From Hyphomicrobiales bacterium (GTDB lineage Bacteria; Pseudomonadota; Alphaproteobacteria; Rhizobiales; Beijerinckiaceae), in assembly GCA_900470095.1 (NCBI GenBank), contig UBZM01000050.1, positions 1 through 64,000 on the forward strand: 64,000 bases of DNA, given 5' to 3'. Of this stretch, positions 25,717 to 33,364 are shown piece after piece. The first letter of the stretch is position 1. Every line of letters begins with the position of its first letter. The position numbers were made by a program, and so were the translations under genes. Under the pieces are notes generated by a model. That model saw only the letters and a program-made list of their open reading frames with translations. It ran no database searches and had not been told where the DNA came from.

Positions 25717-25994
25717 TCGATCACCTCGCCGCGCATGAGAAATTTGGCGAGCGCGATGCTCGATACGAAACCCAGTACTGCGATGATCAGCGCCGCCTCG
25801 AAATAGATTGCGCTTCCCGAGCGGATGCCGATCGTCAGCACCAGGAGCATGGCGGTAACGTACATGGCGTCCAGGCAGAGGACCCGGTCCTGCGCTCGCG
25901 GCCCCCGGATGACCCTGTAGGCGTAGCACCCCATGGCGGCGACGAGCATGGCCTGGGCGGCCGTCACCGACCACAGGAGGATCGCGGCCGTCAT
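25713..25994 (-). CDS. mrpF: Mrp/Pha antiporter subunit F
   Basis: A 93-residue subunit with three hydrophobic helices and the MrpF pattern YRVIRGPRAQDRVLCLDAMY. It overlaps mrpE and mrpG by four bases each (ATGA junctions). In other bacteria MrpF contributes to cation (and cholate) efflux as part of the seven-subunit complex. Confidence 0.93.
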   Translation of the reverse strand: MTAAILLWSVTAAQAMLVAAMGCYAYRVIRGPRAQDRVLCLDAMYVTAMLLVLTIGIRSGSAIYFEAALIIAVLGFVSSIALAKFLMRGEVIE

Positions 25995-26476
25995 TCGAAA
26001 ATGTCCATCAGCAGCGCCTCATAGCGGTTCTTGATCACGGCGATCCACTCGGCCTCGTCGGCGAGGTCGAGGACATGGAGCAGGAGCACGCCGGACTCTG
26101 GGGCATATTCAACCCAGGCCGTCCCCGGCGTGCTGGTCACGATGCAGGCCAGCACGGCCAGCGCAGTCTTGTCGCGCAGGTCGAGCGGTATGGCGACGAA
26201 GCCCGCGACGCGGTCACGACGATCTCCTCGGATGATGATGCTGGCGACGGCGATGTTCGATCGCAGGATGTCCAGCGTGACGATCCCCAGAAGCTTCGGA
26301 AGCAGCTGCCATCGCCTCAGCCGGGGCTTCGATGGATGAAGCGCCGCCATCGCACGGGAGGCTCCGATCGCGACGGCCGTCCCGACGAGGAATTGCCCGG
26401 TCGAGAAAGAGGTCAGCAGGAGCCACATCAGCAGCAGCGCCGCGGTGAGAAGCGGATAGGGCAGAAGGCGGTTCAT
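25991..26476 (-). CDS. mrpE: Mrp/Pha antiporter subunit E
   Basis: A 161-residue subunit with two N-terminal helices (YPLLTAALLLMWLLLTSF, GQFLVGTAVAIGAS) and a soluble domain with TLDILRSNIAVA and STPGTAWVEY, characteristic of MrpE. ATG 26476 overlaps the mrpD stop; the long frame running upstream is an antisense-like shadow. Length is normal. Confidence 0.92.
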   Translation of the reverse strand: MNRLLPYPLLTAALLLMWLLLTSFSTGQFLVGTAVAIGASRAMAALHPSKPRLRRWQLLPKLLGIVTLDILRSNIAVASIIIRGDRRDRVAGFVAIPLDLRDKTALAVLACIVTSTPGTAWVEYAPESGVLLLHVLDLADEAEWIAVIKNRYEALLMDIFE

Positions 26477-28107
26477 CGCGCACCGCCCGGCGGATGCCCC
26501 GTCCCCAGTACGCTCTGGATATAGCTCGACGGGGCGTGAAGGGAACGGGCCGCAGCCTCCGTGTAACTGAGCATCGGACCGCCCCACACGGCCAGGACCG
26601 CGCAGAGGGCCAGCAGTGCGACGATCGGCGCGACCTCGACCATGACCACGCGCGGAACGAGTTCCTCGAGGGGCGCCCAGAAGATCCGGACGCCGCTGCG
26701 CATCATGGCCACAAGGGTCGCGAGCCCCGACAGGATGACCACCGCAACCAGCAGCCAAATACGCCCCGAGATCTCGGCGACAGAGCCCAGTCCGTCCGGA
26801 TTCAACAGGCCCGTCAGCATCGCGAACTTGGCGATGAACCCCGATAGCGGCGGCAAGCCCGCGAGCAGGAGCGCGACGCATCCGAACGAGACGCTCAGGA
26901 TGGCGAGCGCCCCCGGTACGGTCACGCCGACCTCCTGATCCTCGTGCTCCTCGCGCTCGTCGGTCTCGTCGCCATATGCTTCCATGGTGACGGACAGCAC
27001 GTCGGCCGCCGGTTCGCGCGTCCGCTCGACCAGCTCGATCAGCAGGAAGAAGGCAGCGACGCTGAGGCTCGAACTGACGAGGTAGAACAAGGCGCCCGAC
27101 ACGACCGCAGTGTTGCCGATGCCGACCGCCGCGAGCAGGGTCCCCGAGGAGATGAGAACGCTGAAGCCCGCGAGCCGGCCCAGCGCCTGGGACGAAAGCA
27201 CCCCGGATGTCGCGAAGAGGATCGTCGCCATCCCGCCCCAGAGCAGCACCGTTCCGCCGAACCCCGCCGTGGCCCCGGCCTCGGGGGCAAAAAGCAGCAG
27301 GGAGAGGCGCAGAAGCACATAGGTGCCGACCTTGGTGAGCACGACGAAGATCGCGGCAACGGGGGCGGCCGCCGCCATATAGGCGGAAGGCAGCCAGAAG
27401 CAGAGCGGCCACATGCCGGCCTTGACCAGGAACGCGATGCCAAGGATCGCGGCGCCTGTGTGAAGGAGCGCGCGGTCCTCTGCGGACAGTCCCGGGAGGC
27501 GGACGGCGAGGTCTGCCATGTTCAGCGTTCCGGCGGTCCCATAAATCAGGCTGACGCCGATGAGGAAGAGAAGCGAAGCGGCCAGGTTGATCGCGATATA
27601 ATGGAGGCCGGCGCGCACCCGGAACGCGCCGGATCCGTGCAGCAGCAGGCCGTAGGACGCCGCCAGCGTGACCTCGAAGAAGACGAAAAGATTGAAGAGG
27701 TCGCCCGTAAGGAACGCGCCTCCGAGCCCCATGAGCATGAACTGGAAGAGCGTGTGGAAATGTGGCCCGGCCCGGTCCCAGCGCGCCGTCGAGAAGACGA
27801 GCGCGGCGACCGCCAGTGTGGATACGAGGGCGAGCATCAGCGCCGACAACCGATCGAGCACGAGCACGATGGCAAACGGCGCTGGCCAATTGGCGAGGGC
27901 ATAGGAGGAGGAAAGGGCGCCGCCTCCGTCGACAACCCCGTCCGCCAGTCGCATCAGGGCGATCGCCGTCACAAGGAGCAGCACGCCCGACGCGATGCTG
28001 AGAAACGCCTTCAGCGTATGGCGCAGCTCGTCGATCAGCAGGAGAGCCGCCCCCGTGATCAACGGGAGCAGGATCGGGACGATGAGAAGGTGTCTCGTCC
28101 AGTCCAT
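26473..28107 (-). CDS. mrpD: Mrp/Pha antiporter subunit D (NuoN/NuoM-like proton channel)
   Basis: A 544-residue polytopic membrane protein homologous to complex I antiporter-like subunits. The signature region VFFEVTLAASYGLLLHG (about residues 125-140) and KAGMWPLCFWLPSAYMAAAAPVAA (shown in parts) contain the Glu and Lys of the proton path. A strongly acidic insert, GDETDEREEHEDQE at about 375-388, lies in a loop. It overlaps mrpC and mrpE at its ends. Length is slightly longer than the common ~500 residues because of the loop. Confidence 0.94.
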   Translation of the reverse strand: MDWTRHLLIVPILLPLITGAALLLIDELRHTLKAFLSIASGVLLLVTAIALMRLADGVVDGGGALSSSYALANWPAPFAIVLVLDRLSALMLALVSTLAVAALVFSTARWDRAGPHFHTLFQFMLMGLGGAFLTGDLFNLFVFFEVTLAASYGLLLHGSGAFRVRAGLHYIAINLAASLLFLIGVSLIYGTAGTLNMADLAVRLPGLSAEDRALLHTGAAILGIAFLVKAGMWPLCFWLPSAYMAAAAPVAAIFVVLTKVGTYVLLRLSLLLFAPEAGATAGFGGTVLLWGGMATILFATSGVLSSQALGRLAGFSVLISSGTLLAAVGIGNTAVVSGALFYLVSSSLSVAAFFLLIELVERTREPAADVLSVTMEAYGDETDEREEHEDQEVGVTVPGALAILSVSFGCVALLLAGLPPLSGFIAKFAMLTGLLNPDGLGSVAEISGRIWLLVAVVILSGLATLVAMMRSGVRIFWAPLEELVPRVVMVEVAPIVALLALCAVLAVWGGPMLSYTEAAARSLHAPSSYIQSVLGTGHPPGGAR

Positions 28108-28448
28108 CAGTTCGGCTCTCGCCCGTCGACGTGATCGTTACGGGTCAGCCCGCGGGCGACGAGCAGCACCACGAGGAGGAGCGCGGTCGTGGCAAAGCCG
28201 ATCACGATCGCCGTGAGCACGAGCGCCTGCGGAACCGGGTCGGCCAGAGCCGCCGGATCGCCTGCGCCGCCAGGGCCGAGCACCGGGGCTGCACCGACGC
28301 GCAACCGGCCCATGCTGAAGATGAAGAGGTTCACCGCATAGGCGAGGAGCGAAAGGCCGATGACGAGCTGATACGTCCGCGGACGCAGGACGAGCCAGAC
28401 TCCCGATCCGGTGAGCACGCCTATGGCGATCGCAAGCGTCAGTTCCAT
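28107..28448 (-). CDS. mrpC: Mrp/Pha antiporter subunit C (NuoK-like)
   Basis: A 113-residue protein with three helices (LAIAIGVLTGSGVWLVL, LVIGLSLLAYAVNLFIF, ALVLTAIVIGFATTALLLV), matching NuoK/MrpC. It overlaps the 3' end of mrpA by ten bases and shares its last base region with the mrpD start. Function is as in the rest of the complex. Confidence 0.93.
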   Translation of the reverse strand: MELTLAIAIGVLTGSGVWLVLRPRTYQLVIGLSLLAYAVNLFIFSMGRLRVGAAPVLGPGGAGDPAALADPVPQALVLTAIVIGFATTALLLVVLLVARGLTRNDHVDGREPN

Positions 28449-31345
28449 CGCTGGCGCTCCTCTTCAAGACGGGCCGCGCGCAGGCGGCGGATGGATTGGT
28501 GGGCGATCGCGATCAGCATCAGAACCGTCGCCCCGACCACGACGCCGAACACGCCGAGATCGAACAGGGTCGCGCTCGCCAGGGGAACCTTCCCGACGAT
28601 CGGCAGCTCCAGATACCGGAAATACGAGGTGAGGAAAGAATCGCCCAGGAGCATCGAGGCTGCCCCGGTGAACGCCGCCAGCAGAAGGCCGCCGCCGATC
28701 CAGGCAACGGGAAGGATGCGCAGCCTGTCCTCGACCCAGACCGTGCCCGCCGCCATGTATTGCAGGATGAAGCCCGCCGCCATCGCGACGCCTGCGGCGA
28801 AGCCACCTCCCGGAGCGTCATGCCCGCGCAGGAAGAGATAGGCGGCCAGTACGATCACGACCGGGAACATCCACTGCATGATGACGGACGGCACGTAGAG
28901 ATATTCCGCCTTGGTCGCTCCGACCTCCGTGTCCGGCTCAGCCTCGTCATTGGAGCGCTGGATGCGCTGCTGCTCGGGCCTCTCGATGCTGTCCGGTGCG
29001 GGGCGGAAACGCCGGAGCAGCGCGAATACGGTCAGTGCCACGACGGCGAGGACCGTGATCTCGCCGAGCGTGTCGAAGCCGCGGAAATCGACGAGAATGA
29101 CGTTGACGACATTCAGGCCGCCGCCTTCGCTATAGGCCTTCTCGACGAAGAATTTCGCGATCGAGTCCGGCGGCGTCCGCGTCATCACTGCGTAGGAGAT
29201 CGCCGTCATGCCCAGGCCTGCGACGACGGCGATGGCAAGGTCCCGGAAGCGGCGCAGGCGCGGTCGCCAGCCTCCCGGTTCGGGCACGTCCAGCGAGCGC
29301 TTGGGCAGCCACCGCAGTCCGAGCAGGATGAGCACCGTGGTCACGATTTCGACGACGAGCTGGGTGGCCGCAAGGTCCGGCGCAGAAAGCCAGACGAAGG
29401 TCAGGCAGGTCACGAGCCCTGTCCCGCCGAGCAGGGCAAGGGCCGCGAGCCGATGGAACTTGGCCTGATAGGCGGCTGCGACGGCGCAGATCATGCCCAC
29501 GGACCAAAGGCCGGTGAAGGCGAAATCCGTCGGCCCATTGCCGAGAGGACCGAAGGAGAGGCCCGAAGCGAGCAGCGGAACGGCCCCTGCGGCGACGGCG
29601 ACCGCCACCAGAAGGCGCATCTGGGGCTGAAGACGATTGGTGCCGAACGCGCCCTCGAACAGATGCGCCCATCGCCACGAAATCGCGACCATGACCCGCT
29701 CGAAGATGCGCTGTCCCTGAATCCGACCAAAAAGCGGAGGACGCTCGGAACGTTCGAGGTAATCGCCGGCGACGCGATACAGCAGCACGCCAGCGACCAG
29801 CGCGACGATGCTCATCGCCAGGGGAAGGTTGAAGCCGTGCCACAGAGCCAGGCTGTATTCCGGCGCGGCGCCACCGAGCACGGACGACACGGCAACGTGC
29901 AGGAACGGGCCGATGGTTTGGGCGGGCATGATCCCGACCACGAGACAGGCGACGACCAGGAACATGACCGGGAACCGCATCCAGAACGGCGGCTCGTGGG
30001 GTTCCCGGGGAAAGCTCTCGGGCGGCGTTCCCAGGAAGATCGAATGGATCAGCCGTAGGGAATAGGTAACGGCGAGCGCGCTGCCGAGCACGGCCGCGTA
30101 GGGGGCGGCGGTGTCCAGCCAGGAATCGGCGTGGGTCTCAACGGCTTCGGCGAAGAACATCTCCTTCGACAGGAAGCCGTTCAGCAGCGGTACGCCAGCC
30201 ATGGCGGCGCAGGCCACCATCGCCAGCGTGCCGGTGATCGGCATGTACCGGAACAGTCCGGAGATCCGCCTCATATCGCGCGTGCCGGTCTCGTGGTCGA
30301 TGATGCCGGCCGCCATGAACAGCGATGCCTTGAACGTCGCGTGGTTGAGCATGTGAAAGATGGCCGCGCCGGCGGCGAGCGGGCTGCCGAGGCTGAGCAG
30401 CAGCGTGATCAGGCCCAGATGGCTGATCGTGGAGTAGGCGAGAAGTCCCTTCAGGTCATTCTGGAACATGGCGAGGTAAGCGCCGAGCACGAACGACGTC
30501 ATTCCCGCGATGCCGAGGATCATGAACCATTCCGGCGTACCGGAGAGCACCGGCCACAGCCGCGCCATGAGGAAGACCCCCGCCTTGACCATGGTGGCCG
30601 AATGCAGGAACGCCGATACGGGCGTCGGCGCCGCCATGGCGTTGGGCAGCCAGAAATGAAAGGGAAACTGCGCGCTTTTCGTGAGCGTGCCGAGGAGGAT
30701 CAGCAGAAGCGCCGGGACGTATAGAGAGTGCGACCGGATGAGGTTGCCCGATCGGAGGGCGTCGTCGAGGTCGTAGCTGCCGACGATATGACCGACGATC
30801 AGGACGCCACCCAGCAGAGCGAGGCCCCCCATGCCCGTGACGGTCATGGCCATGCGGGCGCCGTCGCGCGCCGCCTGGCTCTGCTGCCAGTAGCCGATCA
30901 GCAGGAAGGAAAAGATGCTGGTCAGTTCCCAAAACACGACCAGGAGCACCAGGTTGCCCGAAAGGACCACCCCCAGCATCGAGCCCGTGAACGCCAGAAA
31001 GAACAGATAGAAGCGCCGGACCGGATCGTCGGCGGACATGTAATACCGGGCGTACATGACGACCAGGAGGCCGATACCGCTGACGAGAGCCGCGAAGATC
31101 CAGGCGAAGCCATCCATCCTCAGCGTGAAGTTCAGTCCGAGAGACGGGATCCAGTCGATCTGAAGCCGGAGGGCATCTCCGCCGCTCACGGATGGGTAGA
31201 GCGACAAGGTCACGATGAGGCAGGCCAGCAAGGTGAGACCGGTGATCCAGGTCACCGGTTCGCGGGAGGCCCCCGGAGACAGGACCACGGCCAGACTGGC
31301 TACGAAAGGCAGAATGAGGATCAGCAGTAGCGGGGAAAGTTCCAT
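28439..31345 (-). CDS. mrpA: Mrp/Pha antiporter subunit A with fused MrpB domain
   Basis: A 968-residue fused MrpA/MrpB as in PhaAB of rhizobia. The N-terminal 500 residues are NuoL-like (FWELTSIFSFLLIGYW, FPFHFWLPNAMAAPTPVSAF). A middle region follows, and the last ~170 residues are MrpB (MQWMFPVVIVLAAYLFLRG, APGGGFAAGVAMAAGFI). Two ATG codons stand in tandem at 31348 and 31345; AAAGGAG leaves better spacing for 31345. Fusion makes this a six-gene group 2 operon. It catalyses Na+/K+ efflux against proton entry for pH and salt homeostasis. Confidence 0.95.
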   Translation of the reverse strand: MELSPLLLILILPFVASLAVVLSPGASREPVTWITGLTLLACLIVTLSLYPSVSGGDALRLQIDWIPSLGLNFTLRMDGFAWIFAALVSGIGLLVVMYARYYMSADDPVRRFYLFFLAFTGSMLGVVLSGNLVLLVVFWELTSIFSFLLIGYWQQSQAARDGARMAMTVTGMGGLALLGGVLIVGHIVGSYDLDDALRSGNLIRSHSLYVPALLLILLGTLTKSAQFPFHFWLPNAMAAPTPVSAFLHSATMVKAGVFLMARLWPVLSGTPEWFMILGIAGMTSFVLGAYLAMFQNDLKGLLAYSTISHLGLITLLLSLGSPLAAGAAIFHMLNHATFKASLFMAAGIIDHETGTRDMRRISGLFRYMPITGTLAMVACAAMAGVPLLNGFLSKEMFFAEAVETHADSWLDTAAPYAAVLGSALAVTYSLRLIHSIFLGTPPESFPREPHEPPFWMRFPVMFLVVACLVVGIMPAQTIGPFLHVAVSSVLGGAAPEYSLALWHGFNLPLAMSIVALVAGVLLYRVAGDYLERSERPPLFGRIQGQRIFERVMVAISWRWAHLFEGAFGTNRLQPQMRLLVAVAVAAGAVPLLASGLSFGPLGNGPTDFAFTGLWSVGMICAVAAAYQAKFHRLAALALLGGTGLVTCLTFVWLSAPDLAATQLVVEIVTTVLILLGLRWLPKRSLDVPEPGGWRPRLRRFRDLAIAVVAGLGMTAISYAVMTRTPPDSIAKFFVEKAYSEGGGLNVVNVILVDFRGFDTLGEITVLAVVALTVFALLRRFRPAPDSIERPEQQRIQRSNDEAEPDTEVGATKAEYLYVPSVIMQWMFPVVIVLAAYLFLRGHDAPGGGFAAGVAMAAGFILQYMAAGTVWVEDRLRILPVAWIGGGLLLAAFTGAASMLLGDSFLTSYFRYLELPIVGKVPLASATLFDLGVFGVVVGATVLMLIAIAHQSIRRLRAARLEEERQRWN

Positions 31346-31860
31346 CATTCTCCTTTGCCTGGGAGGCGTCGTCCGTTCTTAGGCCATCGAGGCTGATCCG
31401 CCAACGACGAGCGGGTCGCGGGCGCGTTCGAGGGGGCCAGCCCTCGGACGATTCCCGACGTCGTCACAGGATCGACGGCCAGGACGTCGACCCATGGCGG
31501 CGCGCGAAGGTCGGCCCCGATTATCGGGATTCGATCGCCCACCGAAAGTCCAAGCAATGTGATGCCCAGAGGCGTGATCACCGATATCTCCGCTGGCGGC
31601 CACATTTCGTCTGCGGGATCGATCAAGCGTCGGCGTTCGGGCTGTCCCGTGCCGCCGACACGATAGGTGACGAAGCCATCCAGCAAGACCGTTTGCTCCG
31701 GCATATCGTCCGCCTCACGCCACTCGGCGCGGTCCAGCTTGCGCAAAAGCGCGGACGCGAGCGGATGAATCTGCTCCTCGAGCAAGCGCGCCAGTTCTTG
31801 CAGCCGCGCATAATCGCCGGCAGGAAGCACGGCGACCGGTCGTTTCAATGTGAAAATCAT
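31345..31860 (-). CDS. Rnk/GreA-GreB C-terminal-domain protein at the head of the mrp operon
   Basis: A 171-residue cytoplasmic protein. The N-terminal half is helical (DYARLQELARLLEEQIHPLA), and the C-terminal FKBP-like domain has ISVITPLGITLLGLSVGDRI, the hallmark of GreA/GreB C-termini and of Rnk (regulator of nucleoside diphosphate kinase). It lacks the long GreA coiled coil, so Rnk-like is the better name. ATG 31860 is chosen because the upstream extension to 32097 is basic and low-complexity. Its stop overlaps the mrpA start, coupling it to the antiporter genes. Its role there is unknown; RNA polymerase binding is a family-based guess. Confidence 0.8.
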   Translation of the reverse strand: MIFTLKRPVAVLPAGDYARLQELARLLEEQIHPLASALLRKLDRAEWREADDMPEQTVLLDGFVTYRVGGTGQPERRRLIDPADEMWPPAEISVITPLGITLLGLSVGDRIPIIGADLRAPPWVDVLAVDPVTTSGIVRGLAPSNAPATRSSLADQPRWPKNGRRLPGKGE

Positions 31861-32520
31861 ATTGCCACCAGCGGGTTGCAGGCAGTCATGAGGGAAATGT
31901 CTGAATGGGTTGCCGCTCTGTGGCCTGCGCAAACCCGGTACGCGGGAACGCGAGCCTCTGCCCGGACCGGGCCGCGACGCAGCCGGGTCGGGGTCAGTCC
32001 CCCGTGATGGGGCACGCCCGCTCGAAGAGAAGAGTAAGGGAATCGATCCGCATGAGATGTACGTGGAATGTCGTAGTCCCGAAGTCAAGCGAACCAATTG
32101 CGGTATGTACTAGGTTCTATCTCTCCGAGGGCGAATAAGATCTTTTACTAACGCGGACGCTCTTCGGTGTCGCTGGGAGTTATTTCTCGGTGAATTAAGT
32201 TTATGTCTCTTTTTATATTATGAATTCTCTGTGGCCGCGCGCTTTCGCGCGGGCGAGGGCTTCAACTCACTCGATTCCGTCGTTGCCTGCCATGTTCTTC
32301 AAGGATGTCGAGGAGCCTGAGCCATCGAAGCTCGGCTGGAAACAGTCGATATCCTCAACTGATGAAAGTCGCGGGGGCACACTGTGCGGAGGCAAAGCTT
32401 GTCCGGCCCGGCTGCAATCGAAGCCCGGCCGTGCCCCGTTCGATTGCCAAGCGCGAATCGACGACATGTGGCAGATTGGGATCGCTTCTTCCGCCGATCA
32501 GGATTTTTGGCTTCGTTTTC
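31861..32520. other. Long divergent intergenic region between the mrp operon and deoR
   Basis: No credible gene. The stretch 32180-32225 is very A/T-rich (GTTTATGTCTC, TTTTTATATTATG) and looks like a promoter. A perfect 7-base stem CCGCGCG-CTTT-CGCGCGG follows at 32235-32252 without a T-run. From 32401 the sequence is duplicated at 24966. Promoters for both the mrp operon (leftward) and deoR (rightward) must lie here. Confidence 0.5.
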
Positions 32521-32690
32521 ATGACCCGCGACATCGCTGCGCGACGGCATCGCATCATCCTCGACAGTCTCGAAAGACAGGAATCGATCAGCGTCGAGGA
32601 ACTGGCCCTATCGCTCGACGTCTCCCGCGAGACGATCCGGCGCGACCTCAAGGCCTTGTCGGCTGACGGGCTGCTCGCAGTCGTTCACGG
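32401..32690 (+). repeat. Direct repeat, right copy (deoR upstream region and 5' end)
   Basis: The intact counterpart of 24966-25290, same orientation, 7.4 kb away. It carries about 120 bases upstream of deoR plus its HTH-coding start. With the left copy it encloses the complete mrp operon and the Rnk-like gene. Confidence 0.88.
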
Positions 32691-33291
32691 CGGAGCGATC
32701 CGGGCCGAGCGTTCGGAAGCATCCTTTGCCAGCCGCCGGACCGTGAACCGTGCAGGCAAGGAACTGATCGCCACTCTCGCCGCCTCCATGCTCGGCGATG
32801 GCATGACCATTCTGCTCGATTCCGGCACCACGACCGAAGCGGTGGTGCGCGCGCTGGCGCGAACGGACCGAAAGCGGCTGGTCGTGCACACCACTTCGCT
32901 CGAGAACGCGCGGCTGGCCAGCCGGCTGTCGGGTGCCCGCGTCTTCCTGATCGGTGGCGAATTCGACCCCAACGAGGATGCGACCTCGGGCACGGAGGCC
33001 CTGCGGGCGATCGCGCGCCTCTCGGCTGATGTCTCCTTCGTCAGCGTCGGCGGCGTCGATGCGGAGGGGCGGCTCACCGACTACACGCGCGCCGGAGCAG
33101 CCATCCGGAGCGCGCTGCTCGGCGCCGCCGAGCAAGGCTTCCTGATGGCCGACAGCAGCAAGTTCGGCCTTGTCCTGCCGAGCCGGATCGGCGGAGACGA
33201 AGCTTGCGCGGGCCTGCTGCTCGACCGGCTTCCGCCGGACCCGATCACTGCCAACCTGACGAAGAACGGGGTTCGTCTGTTCGTTTCCTGA
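32521..33291 (+). CDS. DeoR-family transcriptional repressor
   Basis: A 256-residue repressor: N-terminal winged HTH (VEELALSLDVSRETIRRDL, residues 22-40) and the sugar-phosphate-isomerase-like effector domain with ILLDSGTTTEAV, VHTTSLENARL and MADSSKFG. ATG 32521 fits the family N-terminus, and the decayed copy at 25084 has an ATG at the same place. It precedes, by 73 bases, the flavoprotein/purU operon in the same direction, so it probably controls it. The ligand may be a phosphorylated metabolite, as for other DeoR proteins. Confidence 0.92.
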   Translation: MTRDIAARRHRIILDSLERQESISVEELALSLDVSRETIRRDLKALSADGLLAVVHGGAIRAERSEASFASRRTVNRAGKELIATLAASMLGDGMTILLDSGTTTEAVVRALARTDRKRLVVHTTSLENARLASRLSGARVFLIGGEFDPNEDATSGTEALRAIARLSADVSFVSVGGVDAEGRLTDYTRAGAAIRSALLGAAEQGFLMADSSKFGLVLPSRIGGDEACAGLLLDRLPPDPITANLTKNGVRLFVS

Positions 33292-33364
33292 TTTTGCCCG
33301 TTTTGTGGTTTTTTGTTGTTTTATGGATTTGAGCTGCTAGGCTGCCTCCATCGCGGAGGCGCTC
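33292..33364 (+). promoter_or_regulatory. T-rich leader between deoR and the flavoprotein gene, possible operator
   Basis: The stretch 33293-33330 is composed of repeated TTTTG/GTTTT runs on the + strand, out of keeping with the GC-rich surroundings, and TTTTAT at about 33319 could serve as a -10 box. T-rich repeated motifs are known in DeoR-type operators. A U-rich leader or a terminator without stem are alternatives. Confidence 0.4.

Noticed and set aside
28496..30058. 520-codon plus frame across mrpA
   Set aside because: Charged, repetitive translation and no start context; complement of a clear antiporter subunit gene.
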